Shown: positions 16,837-25,944, counted from the stretch's first letter. The stretch: DNA of 64,000 nt from Saccharomonospora amisosensis (GCF_011761185.1 NZ_JAAOYM010000001.1:3162001-3226000), one strand, 5' to 3'. Numbers and translations are program-made. The notes: a model not told the origin generated them from the sequence alone.

Positions 16837-17325
16837 TCAGCTCGCGTCGCGGCGCTGCTGCTGCCGCGCGAGGCGCGCGACACACCAAGCGGGAGCGCTG
16901 CCACGGCGCAGGTGCTCGAGCACCGTCAGCGGGCCGAGCCGCCTGCCGAGGTCGGAGGGTGTCAGCCCTGCGGCCCGGTAGTCGAGCGCACGCTGGTCGA
17001 GCGGGCTGATGCCGGCATCCCACCACGCCTTGGCCTCTTCGACGTCACCGATCATCTGCCACCATCCCGCGGCGGCCGTCAACAGTTCGAGCGGCGCTTC
17101 GGGAAGGCGCTGCCGCATCGCTTCGAGATATCCCGGGTCCGCGACGTCCACCGGCGCCCAGCGCTGCGGGCCGCTCTCGCGCCGCTGCCCCGGGATACCC
17201 GGCGCGGACCGCGGAGCCTCGGCCAGCCAGGTGGAGGCGATGCGGTGAACCTCCCGGTCCTCCGCGTTCTGCTCGCGCTCGGCCGCCCACTGCCGGATCA
17301 CCGCGTCAACTCCGGGATCTCGCAT
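16837..17325 (-). CDS. Hypothetical protein
   Basis: A 162-residue soluble protein beginning MRDPGVDAVIRQW and ending in a basic tail (CVARLARQQQRR). The middle has several Trp residues (AAAGWWQMIGDVEEAKAWWDAGIS) and a helix-turn pattern AAGLTPSDLGRRLGPLTVLEHLRRG, which could be a small helix-turn-helix or TPR-like unit. I do not recognise the family. The ATG has AGGAGG five bases upstream; the frame stays open about 200 codons further upstream but without coding character. There is no obvious partner gene. Confidence 0.65.
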   Translation of the reverse strand: MRDPGVDAVIRQWAAEREQNAEDREVHRIASTWLAEAPRSAPGIPGQRRESGPQRWAPVDVADPGYLEAMRQRLPEAPLELLTAAAGWWQMIGDVEEAKAWWDAGISPLDQRALDYRAAGLTPSDLGRRLGPLTVLEHLRRGSAPAWCVARLARQQQRRDAS

Positions 17326-17639
17326 CCCTGCCTCCTCTACAACGCACTGCTGTGGTTGGTGCAAAGACTGTCGAGCAACGTTGTTCGAGATGTAGGAACG
17401 TGACCGGTCAGGTACCTGCTCGATCACGCAATGTGAGCACCGTAGGAGAGCGGGCCCAAGCTTCGCCAGACCCTTCGAGCGAGGAATTCGATGACCAGCG
17501 CGTTCACCCCGGTAATCCACCCGGTTGGCCCAGCCTGGCGACGAGTTGACCACAGTCCATGACCGTGAGTAGCTGTACCGTTTTTCGACAGCACGACGAC
17601 CGGCACCGCGGTGCGGTGCCGGTCGTCGTGATGGGTTAC
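17326..17639. other. Intergenic region, 314 bp
   Basis: Between two leftward genes. Apart from the strong hairpin at 17592-17630 and the likely promoter of the gene at 16837-17325 I see nothing here that supports a gene. Confidence 0.5.
17592..17630 (-). terminator. 18-bp perfect stem-loop terminator
   Basis: An 18-base arm (CACGACGACCGGCACCGC) pairs perfectly with 17613-17630 around a GGT loop. It lies nine bases past the stop of the small gene at 17640-17807. There is no U-tract on that strand, as is common in actinobacterial hairpin terminators; reading from the other strand the T5 run precedes rather than follows the stem. Confidence 0.75.
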
Positions 17640-17807
17640 TCAGGCGAACAAGCTCTGCACGAACGTCACGATGGCCTCGGCCCCGTCCTGCAACCAGCCG
17701 AGCGCGGCCCGGACGGCATCCGCCGACTCGGTCGGGCGGGTAATCAGGAAGAACAAGACGAGCGCGACGAGACCGAAGATCAGTACCTTCTTCAGACCCG
17801 GCGACAT
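17640..17807 (-). CDS. Small single-pass membrane protein
   Basis: A 55-residue protein starting MSPGLKKVLIFGLVALVLFF: a short basic N-terminus, one transmembrane helix (about 8-23), then an amphipathic helix (ADAVRAALGWLQDGAEAIVTFVQSLF). This layout is seen in small actinobacterial membrane proteins of unknown function. The ATG is preceded by a modest GGAG sequence; a longer frame upstream adds 21 residues without coding character. It is monocistronic, followed by a strong hairpin. Confidence 0.65.
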   Translation of the reverse strand: MSPGLKKVLIFGLVALVLFFLITRPTESADAVRAALGWLQDGAEAIVTFVQSLFA

Positions 17808-18009
17808 GGCTCCATCCCATCCGATGTTGGGCGGCGTATGGCGGCTTTGCACCACCCGCCGACACCCCATCTTGCCGTAACAGGACCTGATTCCGGCGGG
17901 TAGTCACGCGAAGAGGCATCCCCGGCCGGAGCCGGTAACCGCCCGTGTCCGCGTGGCCCTCAGGACTCTAGGTCCCCCTGCCGCCGTGAGCCGTCACGAC
18001 ACGCCGCCC

Positions 18010-19155
18010 TCAGTTCACCGCGCCCGCGTCACGCAACCGCTCGATCTCGCCGTCGGCGAGTCCGAGTTCCTCCGACAGCACGGCCGCAGTGTCGGCGCCC
18101 TTCTGGTGAGGTGCCCCCGGCGCGGCCGCAGGGGTGCGGTCGAACTTCGGTCCCGGTGCGGGTTGCACGACGCCATCGACCTCCACGAACGTGCCCCGCG
18201 CCTCGTTGTGCGGGTGCGACGCCGCCTCCCACGGGGACAACACCGGGGTCAGACACGCGTCGGTGCCCTCTGCCATGGCGACCAGCTCGTCCCTGGTGTA
18301 TTTGCCTATGGTCTCGGTGAGTTTCTCCCGCAGCCGGGGCCATTCCCGCTTGTCGAGGTGGTTGGGCAGTTCCTCACCCTCAAGCCCGAGCACCCGCACC
18401 AACGCCGCCCAGAACCGCATCTCGAGTGCGCCGACGGCGACGTACTTGCCGTCAGCGGTCTCGTAGGTGTCGTAGAAGGGCGCGCCGGTGTCGAGCATGT
18501 TCTCGCCACGCTGGCCGTCCCACAGCCCGCTCGCCCGCAACCCGTGCAGCTGGGCGGTGAGCAGTGCTGCGCCGTCGACCATCGAGGCGTCCACCACCTG
18601 CCCCTGACCAGAGGAAGTCCGCTCGTACAGCGCGGCGAGCACGCCCATCGCGAGGAACAGCCCGCCGCCACCGAAATCGGCGAGGAAGTTCACCGGCGGC
18701 AGCGGCCGCTGTCCCGCCCTGCCGATGGCGTGCAGCGCCCCCGACAGGCCGAGATAGTTGATGTCGTGCCCCGCCCTTGGCGCAAGCGGACCGTCCTGGC
18801 CCCAGCCGGTGATCCGGCCGTAAACCAGCCGCGGGTTGCGGGCGTGCACCTGTTGCGGGCCAAGTCCCATCCGCTCCGCGACACCGGGCCGGAAACCCTC
18901 GACGAGCACGTCGGCTCGCTCGGCGAGCTTCAGCACCAACTCCACGCCCTCGGCGGTCTTGGTGTTCACGCCGATGGTCCTGCGGCTGCGCAGCAGCGGG
19001 TCGTAGGGCATTCCCAGCACGTCCTCGCCGGGGGTCGCCCTGTCCACCCTGATCACGTCCGCGCCGAGGTCGGCGAGGATCGTGCAGGCGAACGGAGCTG
19101 GCGCGAGGCCGGCGAGTTCGATCACCTTGAGCCCGCTCAGCGGACCAGCGTTCAT
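18010..19155 (-). CDS. CaiB/BaiF CoA-transferase family, alpha-methylacyl-CoA racemase-like
   Basis: A 381-residue family III CoA-transferase-fold protein starting MNAGPLSGLKVIELAGLAPAP. Features: LADLGADVIRVD, GFRPGVAERMGLG, and GHDINYLGLSGALHAIG, the segment that carries the catalytic His and Asp in alpha-methylacyl-CoA racemase; later NMLDTGAPFYDTYETADGKY is also racemase-like. It would epimerise 2-methyl-branched acyl-CoAs (fatty acid or sterol side-chain breakdown). The ATG has GGAAGGGA eight bases upstream. It lies 32 bases downstream of an acyl-CoA dehydrogenase gene on the same strand, which fits a branched-acyl beta-oxidation pair. Confidence 0.9.
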   Translation of the reverse strand: MNAGPLSGLKVIELAGLAPAPFACTILADLGADVIRVDRATPGEDVLGMPYDPLLRSRRTIGVNTKTAEGVELVLKLAERADVLVEGFRPGVAERMGLGPQQVHARNPRLVYGRITGWGQDGPLAPRAGHDINYLGLSGALHAIGRAGQRPLPPVNFLADFGGGGLFLAMGVLAALYERTSSGQGQVVDASMVDGAALLTAQLHGLRASGLWDGQRGENMLDTGAPFYDTYETADGKYVAVGALEMRFWAALVRVLGLEGEELPNHLDKREWPRLREKLTETIGKYTRDELVAMAEGTDACLTPVLSPWEAASHPHNEARGTFVEVDGVVQPAPGPKFDRTPAAAPGAPHQKGADTAAVLSEELGLADGEIERLRDAGAVN

Positions 19156-19187
19156 CGATTGAATCCCTTCCTGGTTCCGCCTCGCCC

Positions 19188-20339
19188 TCACAGCGTGCGG
19201 GAGATGATGTCCTTCATGATCTCGCTGGTCCCGCCGAAGATCCGCGAGATCCGCACGTCGGCCCACGCCCTCGCGATCGGATACTCGGTCATGTAGCCGT
19301 AGCCGCCGAACAGCTGGACGCACTCGTCGATCACCTTGTTGACCCGCTCGGTGGTCCACAGCTTCGCCATCGCGGCGCCCTGCACGTCCAGTTCTCCCCG
19401 CAGGTGCCGCTCGATGCACTGGTCGAGGAAGGCCCGCGACACCGCGGCTTCGGTGGCGGCCTCGGCGAGCTTGAACTTGGTGTTCTGGAAGCCGAAGATC
19501 GGCCTGCCGAACGCGGTGCGTTCCTTGGTGTACTCGATGGTCTTGTCCACCGCGCCCTCCATGCCCGCGACCGCGGTGACGGCGATGATGAGCCGCTCCT
19601 GCGGAAGCTGCTCCATCAACTGGATGAAGCCACGGCCTTCCTCCTCACCGAGCAGGTTCTGCGCGGGCACGCGGACGTCGTCGAAGAACAGTTCGGCCGT
19701 GTCCTGGCCGCGCAGGCCTACCTTGTCCAGCACGCGGCCCCGCCGAAAGCCCGGCGTGGAGGTCTCGACCGCGATCAGCGAGACGCCCTTGGCGCCCGCC
19801 TCCGGGTCGGTCTTCACCGCGACGACGACGAGGTCGGCGTGGGCGCCGTTGGTGATGAAGGTCTTGGAACCGTTGATGACGTAGTGGTCGCCGTCGCGCA
19901 CCGCGCGGGTCTTGATGCCCTGTAGGTCGGAACCGGTACCGGGCTCGGTCATCGCGATGGCCCCGACGTACTCACCGCTGGCGAGCTTGGGCAGCCACTC
20001 CCGCTTGCGCTCCTCGCTCGCGTAGGCGAGCAGGTAGTGCGCGACGATTCCGTTGTGGACGGACACGCCCCACGCGCCGTCACCGCAGCGGGCCTGCTCC
20101 TCGTAGAGAACGGCCTCGTGCGCGAAGGTGCCGCCACCGCCACCGTATTCCTCCGGAATGGACAGTGCGAGCAGGCCGACCTCCCCCGCCTTGGTCCATA
20201 CCTCGCGGTCGATCTGCTTCTGGGCCATCCACCGCTCCTGATTCCCAGCGAGTTCCTTGACGCAGAAACTCCTCGCCAGGTCGCGGAAGTCGTCGAGTTC
20301 CTCGTTCATCCACGAGCTTCTCTGGATGGTGAGCGCCAC
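19188..20339 (-). CDS. Acyl-CoA dehydrogenase
   Basis: A 383-residue FAD-dependent acyl-CoA dehydrogenase. It has the helical N-domain, the FAD-binding signature AIAMTEPGTGSDLQGIKT, FITNGAHADLVVV, the R-T-A-F-G-R-P-I motif, and ends in RIFGGTSEIMKDIISRTL, where the Glu in GGTSEI is the family catalytic base position for many short/medium-chain enzymes. GTG start with GGAGG five bases upstream. It is transcribed leftward with the racemase-like gene and divergently from the TetR gene at 20431, which is likely its regulator. Confidence 0.95.
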   Translation of the reverse strand: MALTIQRSSWMNEELDDFRDLARSFCVKELAGNQERWMAQKQIDREVWTKAGEVGLLALSIPEEYGGGGGTFAHEAVLYEEQARCGDGAWGVSVHNGIVAHYLLAYASEERKREWLPKLASGEYVGAIAMTEPGTGSDLQGIKTRAVRDGDHYVINGSKTFITNGAHADLVVVAVKTDPEAGAKGVSLIAVETSTPGFRRGRVLDKVGLRGQDTAELFFDDVRVPAQNLLGEEEGRGFIQLMEQLPQERLIIAVTAVAGMEGAVDKTIEYTKERTAFGRPIFGFQNTKFKLAEAATEAAVSRAFLDQCIERHLRGELDVQGAAMAKLWTTERVNKVIDECVQLFGGYGYMTEYPIARAWADVRISRIFGGTSEIMKDIISRTL

Positions 20340-20360
20340 GGTGCCTCCTGGGACTGGAAA

Positions 20361-20396
20361 ACATTACGGTTGGAAGGTAAGTTATACCCGGAATGT
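20361..20396. promoter_or_regulatory. Imperfect inverted repeat between divergent dehydrogenase and TetR genes
   Basis: ACATTACGG at 20361-20369 faces CCGGAATGT at 20388-20396 (8 of 9 positions complementary), with an inner GGTA/TACC pair at 20376-20379 and 20385-20388. The site lies in the 91-base gap between two divergent starts, a typical place for a TetR operator. Its binding by the adjacent TetR protein is inference. Confidence 0.45.
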
Positions 20397-20430
20397 ACAT
20401 CGGTCCCGTCGACGGGTAAAGGGAATCGCT

Positions 20431-21036
20431 GTGACGACGCGAGAACGCGGACACCGCACGCAGGCGCAGCGCCGTGCCGAGACCCGGGCGGCGCTGCTCG
20501 ACGCGACGATCGACTGCCTTGTCGAACTCGGTTACGCGCGCTCGTCGATGCAGGAGATCTGCTCGCGGGCGGGAGTGTCCAAGGGTGCCGCGCAGCACCA
20601 CTTCGCGGGCAAGGCACAACTGATGGCCGCGGCGGTCGAGCACCTTGCGACCAAACTGAAGCAACAGCGCACACCGGACGCCGAGAGCCTGCCGGACGGG
20701 CCCGCACGCGTGGCCGCGGCGATCGACCTGCTGTGGCGCGCGTACTCGGGCACCCTCGCCAGCGCCGCGATGGAACTGTGGGTGGCCGCACGCACCGATC
20801 CCGAACTCCGGGCGGCGATGCGCCCCGTCGATCGCGCACTCGGCCGCTCGACGCTGGAAGATCTCGCCACGCTGTCCGGCGACCTGCCGAGGCAGAACCT
20901 GGAGACGCTGTACTGGCTCACCGTGAACCTCACCCGAGGGCTGGCGCTGGACGCCGAACTGGGGGGTGACCCGCAGCGCAGGGCGCAACTGCTGGAGGAG
21001 TGGAAGCGGATCGCGACGACGCTGTACGCCCGCTGA
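20431..21036 (+). CDS. TetR-family transcriptional regulator
   Basis: A 201-residue repressor. The N-terminal helix-turn-helix is clear: RAALLDATIDCLVELGYARSSMQEICSRAGVSKGAAQHHFAGKAQL, with the S-K-G-A-A-Q-H-H-F recognition helix. The C-terminal 140 residues form the ligand/dimer domain. GTG start with AAGGGA upstream; the open frame extends 58 codons further 5' into the divergent promoter region and is not coding there. Context (acyl-CoA dehydrogenase and racemase on one side, semialdehyde dehydrogenase on the other) suggests an acyl-CoA or aldehyde effector. Confidence 0.92.
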   Translation: MTTRERGHRTQAQRRAETRAALLDATIDCLVELGYARSSMQEICSRAGVSKGAAQHHFAGKAQLMAAAVEHLATKLKQQRTPDAESLPDGPARVAAAIDLLWRAYSGTLASAAMELWVAARTDPELRAAMRPVDRALGRSTLEDLATLSGDLPRQNLETLYWLTVNLTRGLALDAELGGDPQRRAQLLEEWKRIATTLYAR

Positions 21037-21056
21037 GCCGGCCGGGCCACCCGCCG

Positions 21057-21087
21057 TACTGACGGTATGTTCTACTACTCGTCAGTA
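21057..21087. promoter_or_regulatory. 31-bp inverted repeat upstream of the semialdehyde dehydrogenase gene
   Basis: TACTGACG at 21057-21064 and CGTCAGTA at 21080-21087 are perfect 8-base inverted arms separated by 15 bases, between the tetR stop and the dehydrogenase start. A TATGTT element inside the spacer could be the -10 box, so a repressor bound here would block the promoter. Candidate operator for the upstream TetR or another regulator. Confidence 0.55.
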
Positions 21088-21110
21088 ACAACCGGGCTCT
21101 CGGAGGTGTC

Positions 21111-22712
21111 ATGACGAGCACGACGCCGGTGAATCCGTCCCGACCGGCCACGATCGGCGGGGTGCCAGGCGCTCCGCGCACGAGCAGAGCGGCCGAGTTG
21201 GCCGACCGCGCCGTGGGCGGCCTGCACAACGCGCCCATCGAGCTGAAGGCCCCTTTCACCGGGCTGACCACCGCGACCCTGCCGCAGGCCACCGAGCATG
21301 AGGTGCGGGCCGCGTTCGAACGCGCCCGCGAGGCACAGCGGGCCTGGGCACGCCGCCCGGTCCGGGAGCGGGCACGAGTGCTGCGTCACCTGCACGACCT
21401 CGTACTCGACAAGCAGGCAGAAGCGCTCGATCTCATCCAGATCGAAGCGGGCAAGTCCAGGCTCGACGCCTTCGACGAGATCAGCGCGACCGCGCTCGTC
21501 GCCGCCTACTACGGCAAGCACGGGCCGGGCATTCTCGCTCCGCGCAGGGTGGCCGGTGTACTCCCGCTGCTGACCAAGGCAGGGCAACTGCACCATCCCA
21601 AGGGCGTGGTGGGAGTGATCTCACCGTGGAACTACCCGCTGGCGCTCACCGCGATGGACGTGTTGCCCGCACTGCTCGCGGGCAACACCGTTGTGCAGAA
21701 GCCGGACAACCAGACGGCCCTTTCGGCGCTGTGGCTGCACGAACTGGCCTGCGCCGCGGGCTTGCCGCCGCAGGCGTGGCAGATCGTGCTCGGCAGGGGC
21801 TCACAGATCGGCGACGCGCTGGTAGAAGAGCCCGACTACGTCTGCTTCACCGGTTCGACCCCGACAGGCAAGCGGCTGGCGGGCCGGATCGCGCAGCGGC
21901 TCACCGGCTACTCGCTGGAACTCGGCGGCAAGAACCCGATGCTCGTGCTGCCGGACGCGGATGTCTCCAAGGCCGCCGCGGGCGCGGTCGCGGCTTGCTT
22001 CTCCTCCGCGGGGCAGTTGTGCGTTTCCGTGGAGCGCATCTACGTGCACGACAGCATCGCCGAGGAGTTCATCGCCGCCTTCGCGCGGCGTACCGAAGCG
22101 CTGCGGCTGGGAGGAACCCTCGACTACGGCACGGACATGGGCTCGCTCACCTCCACCGGGCAGCTACGGGCGGTGTCGGCGCACGTCGACGATGCCCGCG
22201 CGCAGGGCGCCACGGTGGTGACCGGCGGCAAGGCACGGCCCGACATCGGCCCGCTGTTCTACGAGCCCACGATCCTCACCGGGGTGCCGGAGACGGCCAG
22301 GGTGTTCGCCGAGGAAACCTTCGGGCCCGTGGTGTCGGTGTACCGCTACTCAAACGTCGACGATGCCGTCGAGCGTGCCAACGACACCGAGTTCGGGCTC
22401 AACGCGAGTGTGTGGTCACGCGACGGCAAGCGGGGCTGGGAGATCGCCGCCAGGCTGAGGGCGGGCACGGTGAACGTGAACGAGGGCTACGCCGCCACGT
22501 TCGGTACGGTGGGACTCCCGATGGGCGGTATGAAGGAGTCCGGCGTCGGCCGCCGCAACGGCGCGGAGGGGCTGCTGAAGTACACCGAGTCGCAGTCGAT
22601 CGCCGTACAGCGTGGAATGCGGCTGCGCCCCTTCCCCGGCATGCCACCGCGGATCTGGACCACGTTGATGACACTGGGCATGCGCCTGCTCGCCCGACTA
22701 CCTCGCCGCTGA
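21111..22712 (+). CDS. gabD2: Succinate-semialdehyde dehydrogenase (NADP+), GabD2-like
   Basis: A 533-residue aldehyde dehydrogenase. Motifs: VVGVISPWNYPLAL, the cofactor-binding FTGSTPTGKR, catalytic general-base Glu in LELGGKNPM and the nucleophilic Cys in SSAGQLCVS, then EETFGPVVSVY. Length, N-terminal extension and the C-terminal LRPFPGMPPR tail match the mycobacterial GabD2 type (about 518 residues). It oxidises succinic or a related semialdehyde to the acid. ATG with GGAGG four bases upstream. It follows the TetR gene and an inverted repeat and may be controlled by it; the exact aldehyde is uncertain. Confidence 0.88.
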   Translation: MTSTTPVNPSRPATIGGVPGAPRTSRAAELADRAVGGLHNAPIELKAPFTGLTTATLPQATEHEVRAAFERAREAQRAWARRPVRERARVLRHLHDLVLDKQAEALDLIQIEAGKSRLDAFDEISATALVAAYYGKHGPGILAPRRVAGVLPLLTKAGQLHHPKGVVGVISPWNYPLALTAMDVLPALLAGNTVVQKPDNQTALSALWLHELACAAGLPPQAWQIVLGRGSQIGDALVEEPDYVCFTGSTPTGKRLAGRIAQRLTGYSLELGGKNPMLVLPDADVSKAAAGAVAACFSSAGQLCVSVERIYVHDSIAEEFIAAFARRTEALRLGGTLDYGTDMGSLTSTGQLRAVSAHVDDARAQGATVVTGGKARPDIGPLFYEPTILTGVPETARVFAEETFGPVVSVYRYSNVDDAVERANDTEFGLNASVWSRDGKRGWEIAARLRAGTVNVNEGYAATFGTVGLPMGGMKESGVGRRNGAEGLLKYTESQSIAVQRGMRLRPFPGMPPRIWTTLMTLGMRLLARLPRR

Positions 22713-22723
22713 GCACTGGTGGC

Positions 22724-25700
22724 TCACCGCCGGGTGAGCAGCCCCCGGTCGTAGGCGATGGCCACGGCCTCGGCCCTCCTGCTGGCGCCGAGCTTGGCCA
22801 TCGCCCGCGACAGGTGCACGCTCACCGTCTTCTCGCTGATGTAGAGGTCCTCGCCCACCTGCCGGTTGGTGCGGCCGAGCGCGACGCGCTCCAGCACCGC
22901 GTGCTCCCTCTCGGTGAGCGGTCCTCTGCCCTGGTCACGCCGCACCGGCTCGTCCGCCAGGCTGATCCTGGCGCGGCGGGCCAGCGCCTCCACCGCATGG
23001 CGTAGCGGTTCCGCGCCGAGCTTGCCCGCCACCTCGTGGGCCCGGCGCAGTGATTTCGCCGCCGCCGCGGGTTCGCCCTCGGTAAGCAAGCTCCGCGCGT
23101 GCTGCCATTCGCACACCGCCTGGTCGTAGACCGCGCCGTAGCCGAAGGCCTCGGCGGCCTTCGCCCACAGTGCCGGGTCGGCCGGGCCGCCCAGCAGCTC
23201 ACCGGCAACGGCTTCTAGCCTTGCCAGCCACGCCTGCCCCTCCGGGCCGAGTGTGCCGGAACGCGGGCGACCCTTCGTCGCGCACAGCCTGGCGAGTTCC
23301 ACCAGCTTCGCCCCCATTCCCGCCGCTTCGGCCTCGGCGGCGCTGTCGCCGCGTGACCGGGCATCGGCCAGCCACGCCACGCACGCCTCCGCGCCGAGCG
23401 TGGCCACCCGCACACCTCCCAGCCCTAACGCGTACAACCGCTCCAGCCAGCCGATACCCTCCTGCGCGCTGAGCGCGGCCTGCCGGTACTCGCCCCGCCA
23501 GAAGGCCAATTCGGCGCCTGCCGTGCTCGCCTCGAGCGCTACCAAGATGTCGTGGCGCCACTGCCCGCGCAGTTCGGCGATCAGCCGCTCCGCTTCGGCG
23601 AAGCGGCCCCTGGCGACCGCGAGGTGACTCCACGGGCAGCTGAGCATCGCGGCCACCGCACCGGACTCCACCGAGCCCGGTCGGTCCTGTTCGGACTCAC
23701 CCGGCCAGTCGCCGCTCAGATAGCGCAACGACACCAGCCGTGAGCGGGCCGCGACACCGAAGGTGCTCCACAGCAGCCCCGACTCCTCCGCACGCTCCAC
23801 CACCCGGCGATACAGCTCCATCGCGGGCACCAGGTCGGCGTGATCGTCGTGGCTGAGCGCGTAGAAATACCTCGCCCTCAGTTCGGTGCCGACCGCGCCC
23901 GCCGTCTGCGCCTTGCGGGCGGCCTCCGCCAGCAGCCGGCGCGCCTGCTCGGCATCGCCGTCGGCATCGGCGAGCGTGCCGAGTGTGGCCAGCGCCGAAG
24001 CCTCCGGTGCGGCGGCGCCGCTTGTCCTGCCGTCCGCGACCGCGGTGCGAGCGCTGTCCGCGGCCTCGTCGAAGCGCTCCATGCCGCGAAGAATCTGCGC
24101 CCTGGTGGCGAAAACCCAGGCGCGATCCGCGCTCGGCTCGGCATCGGTGACGAGTTCCCACGCCCGGTCAATCGCTTCCTCCGCCTCTATGAAGGTGCTG
24201 TCGAGCACCATCAGGGCTTCGGCGAGCCTGCGCCAGACCAGTGCGGCGCGCTGGGGCGCGATCTCGGGTCCCAGCGTGTCCACCGCCGAACGCGCGAACG
24301 CGATCGCCCGCTCCGGTTCCCCTGACGTCCCGGCGAAATAGGAGGCCTGCAGCAGCAGGCCCAGTTCGTCGTGATCGCCGGGTCTTTCCCGCGGCGACAC
24401 GGCATCCCAGATCTCGAGTGCCTGTTCAACGTGCCGCAGCGCGGCACCGGGGGCGCCGATCCGGTCCGCCTCGTCGGCAGCCCGCAGCGAGGCGGCCAGC
24501 GCCGTGGCGAAGTCCTTGCTCTCCAGGCTGTGGTAGGCAAGCTTGGCCTCCGCGCCGCGGTCCTGCGGTACCGAACGCAGCCTGCTCGCGTAGGCCGCGT
24601 GCATACGGACCCGCTCCCCCGGCAGCAGGTCACCGTAGACGGCTTCACGCTGCAACGCGTGCCGGAACAGGTAGCAGCCACGTTCGACAACCAGCACATG
24701 GTGCTGCACCGCCTCGCGCAGTGCCTCCTCCAGTTCCGGCTCGGCCATACCGCTCACCTCCGCGAGCGCGGCATGGCTCACCGCCTCGCTGGCGACCGCC
24801 ACCGCACGCAACATACTGCGGGTGTCCGGTGTCAGCCGCTCCAACCGCGCCAGCAGCACCTCGGCCAACCCGGAGGGCAGGTCGGTTCCCTCGCAGTCGG
24901 TTCCCGACGCCAGCAGTTCCTCGACGAAGAACGGGTTGCCCTGCGACCGGGACACCACACTGTCTACGACGTGCTCCGGCAACGGCTCATCGGCCAGCGC
25001 CGCCACGAACGCCCGCGCGTCGTGCGGCGTGAACGCCGACAGTTCCACCCGCTCGACCGCGGGCAGCCGCACCAACTCGGCAAGCAGTCCCCGCAGCGGG
25101 TGCCGCCGGTGCACGTCCTCCTCCCGGTAGCTGCCGACCACGAGCAGCCGGTGATCCGCCAGCCTTGACAGCAGAAACGAGAACAGGTTGCGGGTGGACC
25201 GGTCGGCCCAGTGCAGGTCTTCCAGCACAAGCAGCACGGGCCGGTGAACGGACAGCTCCGCCAGCGTCCCCAGCACGGCGTCGAACAGCTGCAGCTGCCC
25301 GAGGTCCTGCTCGGCGTGCACCCGCCTGCCCTCGTGATCCGCCGTCGAGGAATGCCCGGGCCCAGGTCCGGCGCTCGCCTCCCCCTGCTGAGTGGGCAAC
25401 AGCCTGGCGAGTGCGGGGCGAGCCCGAACCGCGCCCGCCACCGCCTCGTCGTCGATCGCGGTGAGTGTGGCGAGTGCCTCGGCGAAGGGCAGGTAGGGCA
25501 GTCCGCCCTCCTTGATGTCGATGCAGCGGCCGGTCAGTACCAGCGCCCCGTTGGTGGCGGCGTGCTCGGCCAGTTCGGTGAGCACCCTGGTCTTGCCGAC
25601 CCCCGCGTCGCCCGCCAGCAACACACCCGCGGCCCTCGCCTGCCGCGCGCGGGCGAACGCGGCTCGCAACCGGGACAACTCGTCGGCGCGACCGATGATA

Positions 25701-25735
25701 GGGATACCGGAACCAAGACGGGGCACAACTCGCAT
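22724..25735 (-). CDS. Large AAA-ATPase LuxR-family regulator (LAL/MalT-like)
   Basis: A 1003-residue regulator. N-terminal AAA ATPase domain with Walker A AGDAGVGKTRVL (about 40-51) and Walker B LLVLEDLHWADRS (about 165-177); a long alpha-helical TPR-like middle (about 350-930); and a C-terminal LuxR helix-turn-helix, LTEREHAVLERVALGRTNRQ followed by LYISEKTVSVHLSRAMAKL. This is the LAL architecture, which in actinomycetes often activates secondary metabolite or catabolic operons in response to a small inducer plus ATP. ATG start with weak ribosome-binding sequence. It is transcribed towards the GabD2-like gene and ends 12 bases from its stop. Confidence 0.93.
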   Translation of the reverse strand: MRVVPRLGSGIPIIGRADELSRLRAAFARARQARAAGVLLAGDAGVGKTRVLTELAEHAATNGALVLTGRCIDIKEGGLPYLPFAEALATLTAIDDEAVAGAVRARPALARLLPTQQGEASAGPGPGHSSTADHEGRRVHAEQDLGQLQLFDAVLGTLAELSVHRPVLLVLEDLHWADRSTRNLFSFLLSRLADHRLLVVGSYREEDVHRRHPLRGLLAELVRLPAVERVELSAFTPHDARAFVAALADEPLPEHVVDSVVSRSQGNPFFVEELLASGTDCEGTDLPSGLAEVLLARLERLTPDTRSMLRAVAVASEAVSHAALAEVSGMAEPELEEALREAVQHHVLVVERGCYLFRHALQREAVYGDLLPGERVRMHAAYASRLRSVPQDRGAEAKLAYHSLESKDFATALAASLRAADEADRIGAPGAALRHVEQALEIWDAVSPRERPGDHDELGLLLQASYFAGTSGEPERAIAFARSAVDTLGPEIAPQRAALVWRRLAEALMVLDSTFIEAEEAIDRAWELVTDAEPSADRAWVFATRAQILRGMERFDEAADSARTAVADGRTSGAAAPEASALATLGTLADADGDAEQARRLLAEAARKAQTAGAVGTELRARYFYALSHDDHADLVPAMELYRRVVERAEESGLLWSTFGVAARSRLVSLRYLSGDWPGESEQDRPGSVESGAVAAMLSCPWSHLAVARGRFAEAERLIAELRGQWRHDILVALEASTAGAELAFWRGEYRQAALSAQEGIGWLERLYALGLGGVRVATLGAEACVAWLADARSRGDSAAEAEAAGMGAKLVELARLCATKGRPRSGTLGPEGQAWLARLEAVAGELLGGPADPALWAKAAEAFGYGAVYDQAVCEWQHARSLLTEGEPAAAAKSLRRAHEVAGKLGAEPLRHAVEALARRARISLADEPVRRDQGRGPLTEREHAVLERVALGRTNRQVGEDLYISEKTVSVHLSRAMAKLGASRRAEAVAIAYDRGLLTRR

Positions 25736-25779
25736 TCTTGCCTATACCTGCGACAGTTCCGTAGCGGTTTTGCCCACGG

Positions 25780-25944
25780 CTAACGGCCGCGCCCTCTGCG
25801 AGCGTTTTCCCGCGATTCGGCACGCTGTCGAGGCAGTTCCGTGCGGCGCGCCCGCCACCTGCCACCTGCCTTGCGCAGTTCCTCCGTGCGGTACTCGACC
25901 TCGGCCAACGTCGCGTCCGAAGCCCGGTCCCCTGGCATCCTCAT
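25780..25944 (-). CDS. Possible small basic protein, 54 residues
   Basis: Starts MRMPGDRASDATLAEVEYRT and becomes strongly Arg-rich (GGRWRARRTELPRQ, ENARRGRGR). The ATG has GAGGAG nine bases upstream and codon third positions are mostly G/C in the first half. No family recognised. It could equally be a chance frame in the leader of the LAL regulator gene, whose start lies 45 bases downstream. Confidence 0.25.
   Translation of the reverse strand: MRMPGDRASDATLAEVEYRTEELRKAGGRWRARRTELPRQRAESRENARRGRGR

Noticed and set aside
17326-17919. Upstream extension of the hypothetical protein gene at 16837.
   Set aside because: It reads through the hairpin and antisense of the small membrane gene; the ATG at 17325 has a clear AGGAGG.
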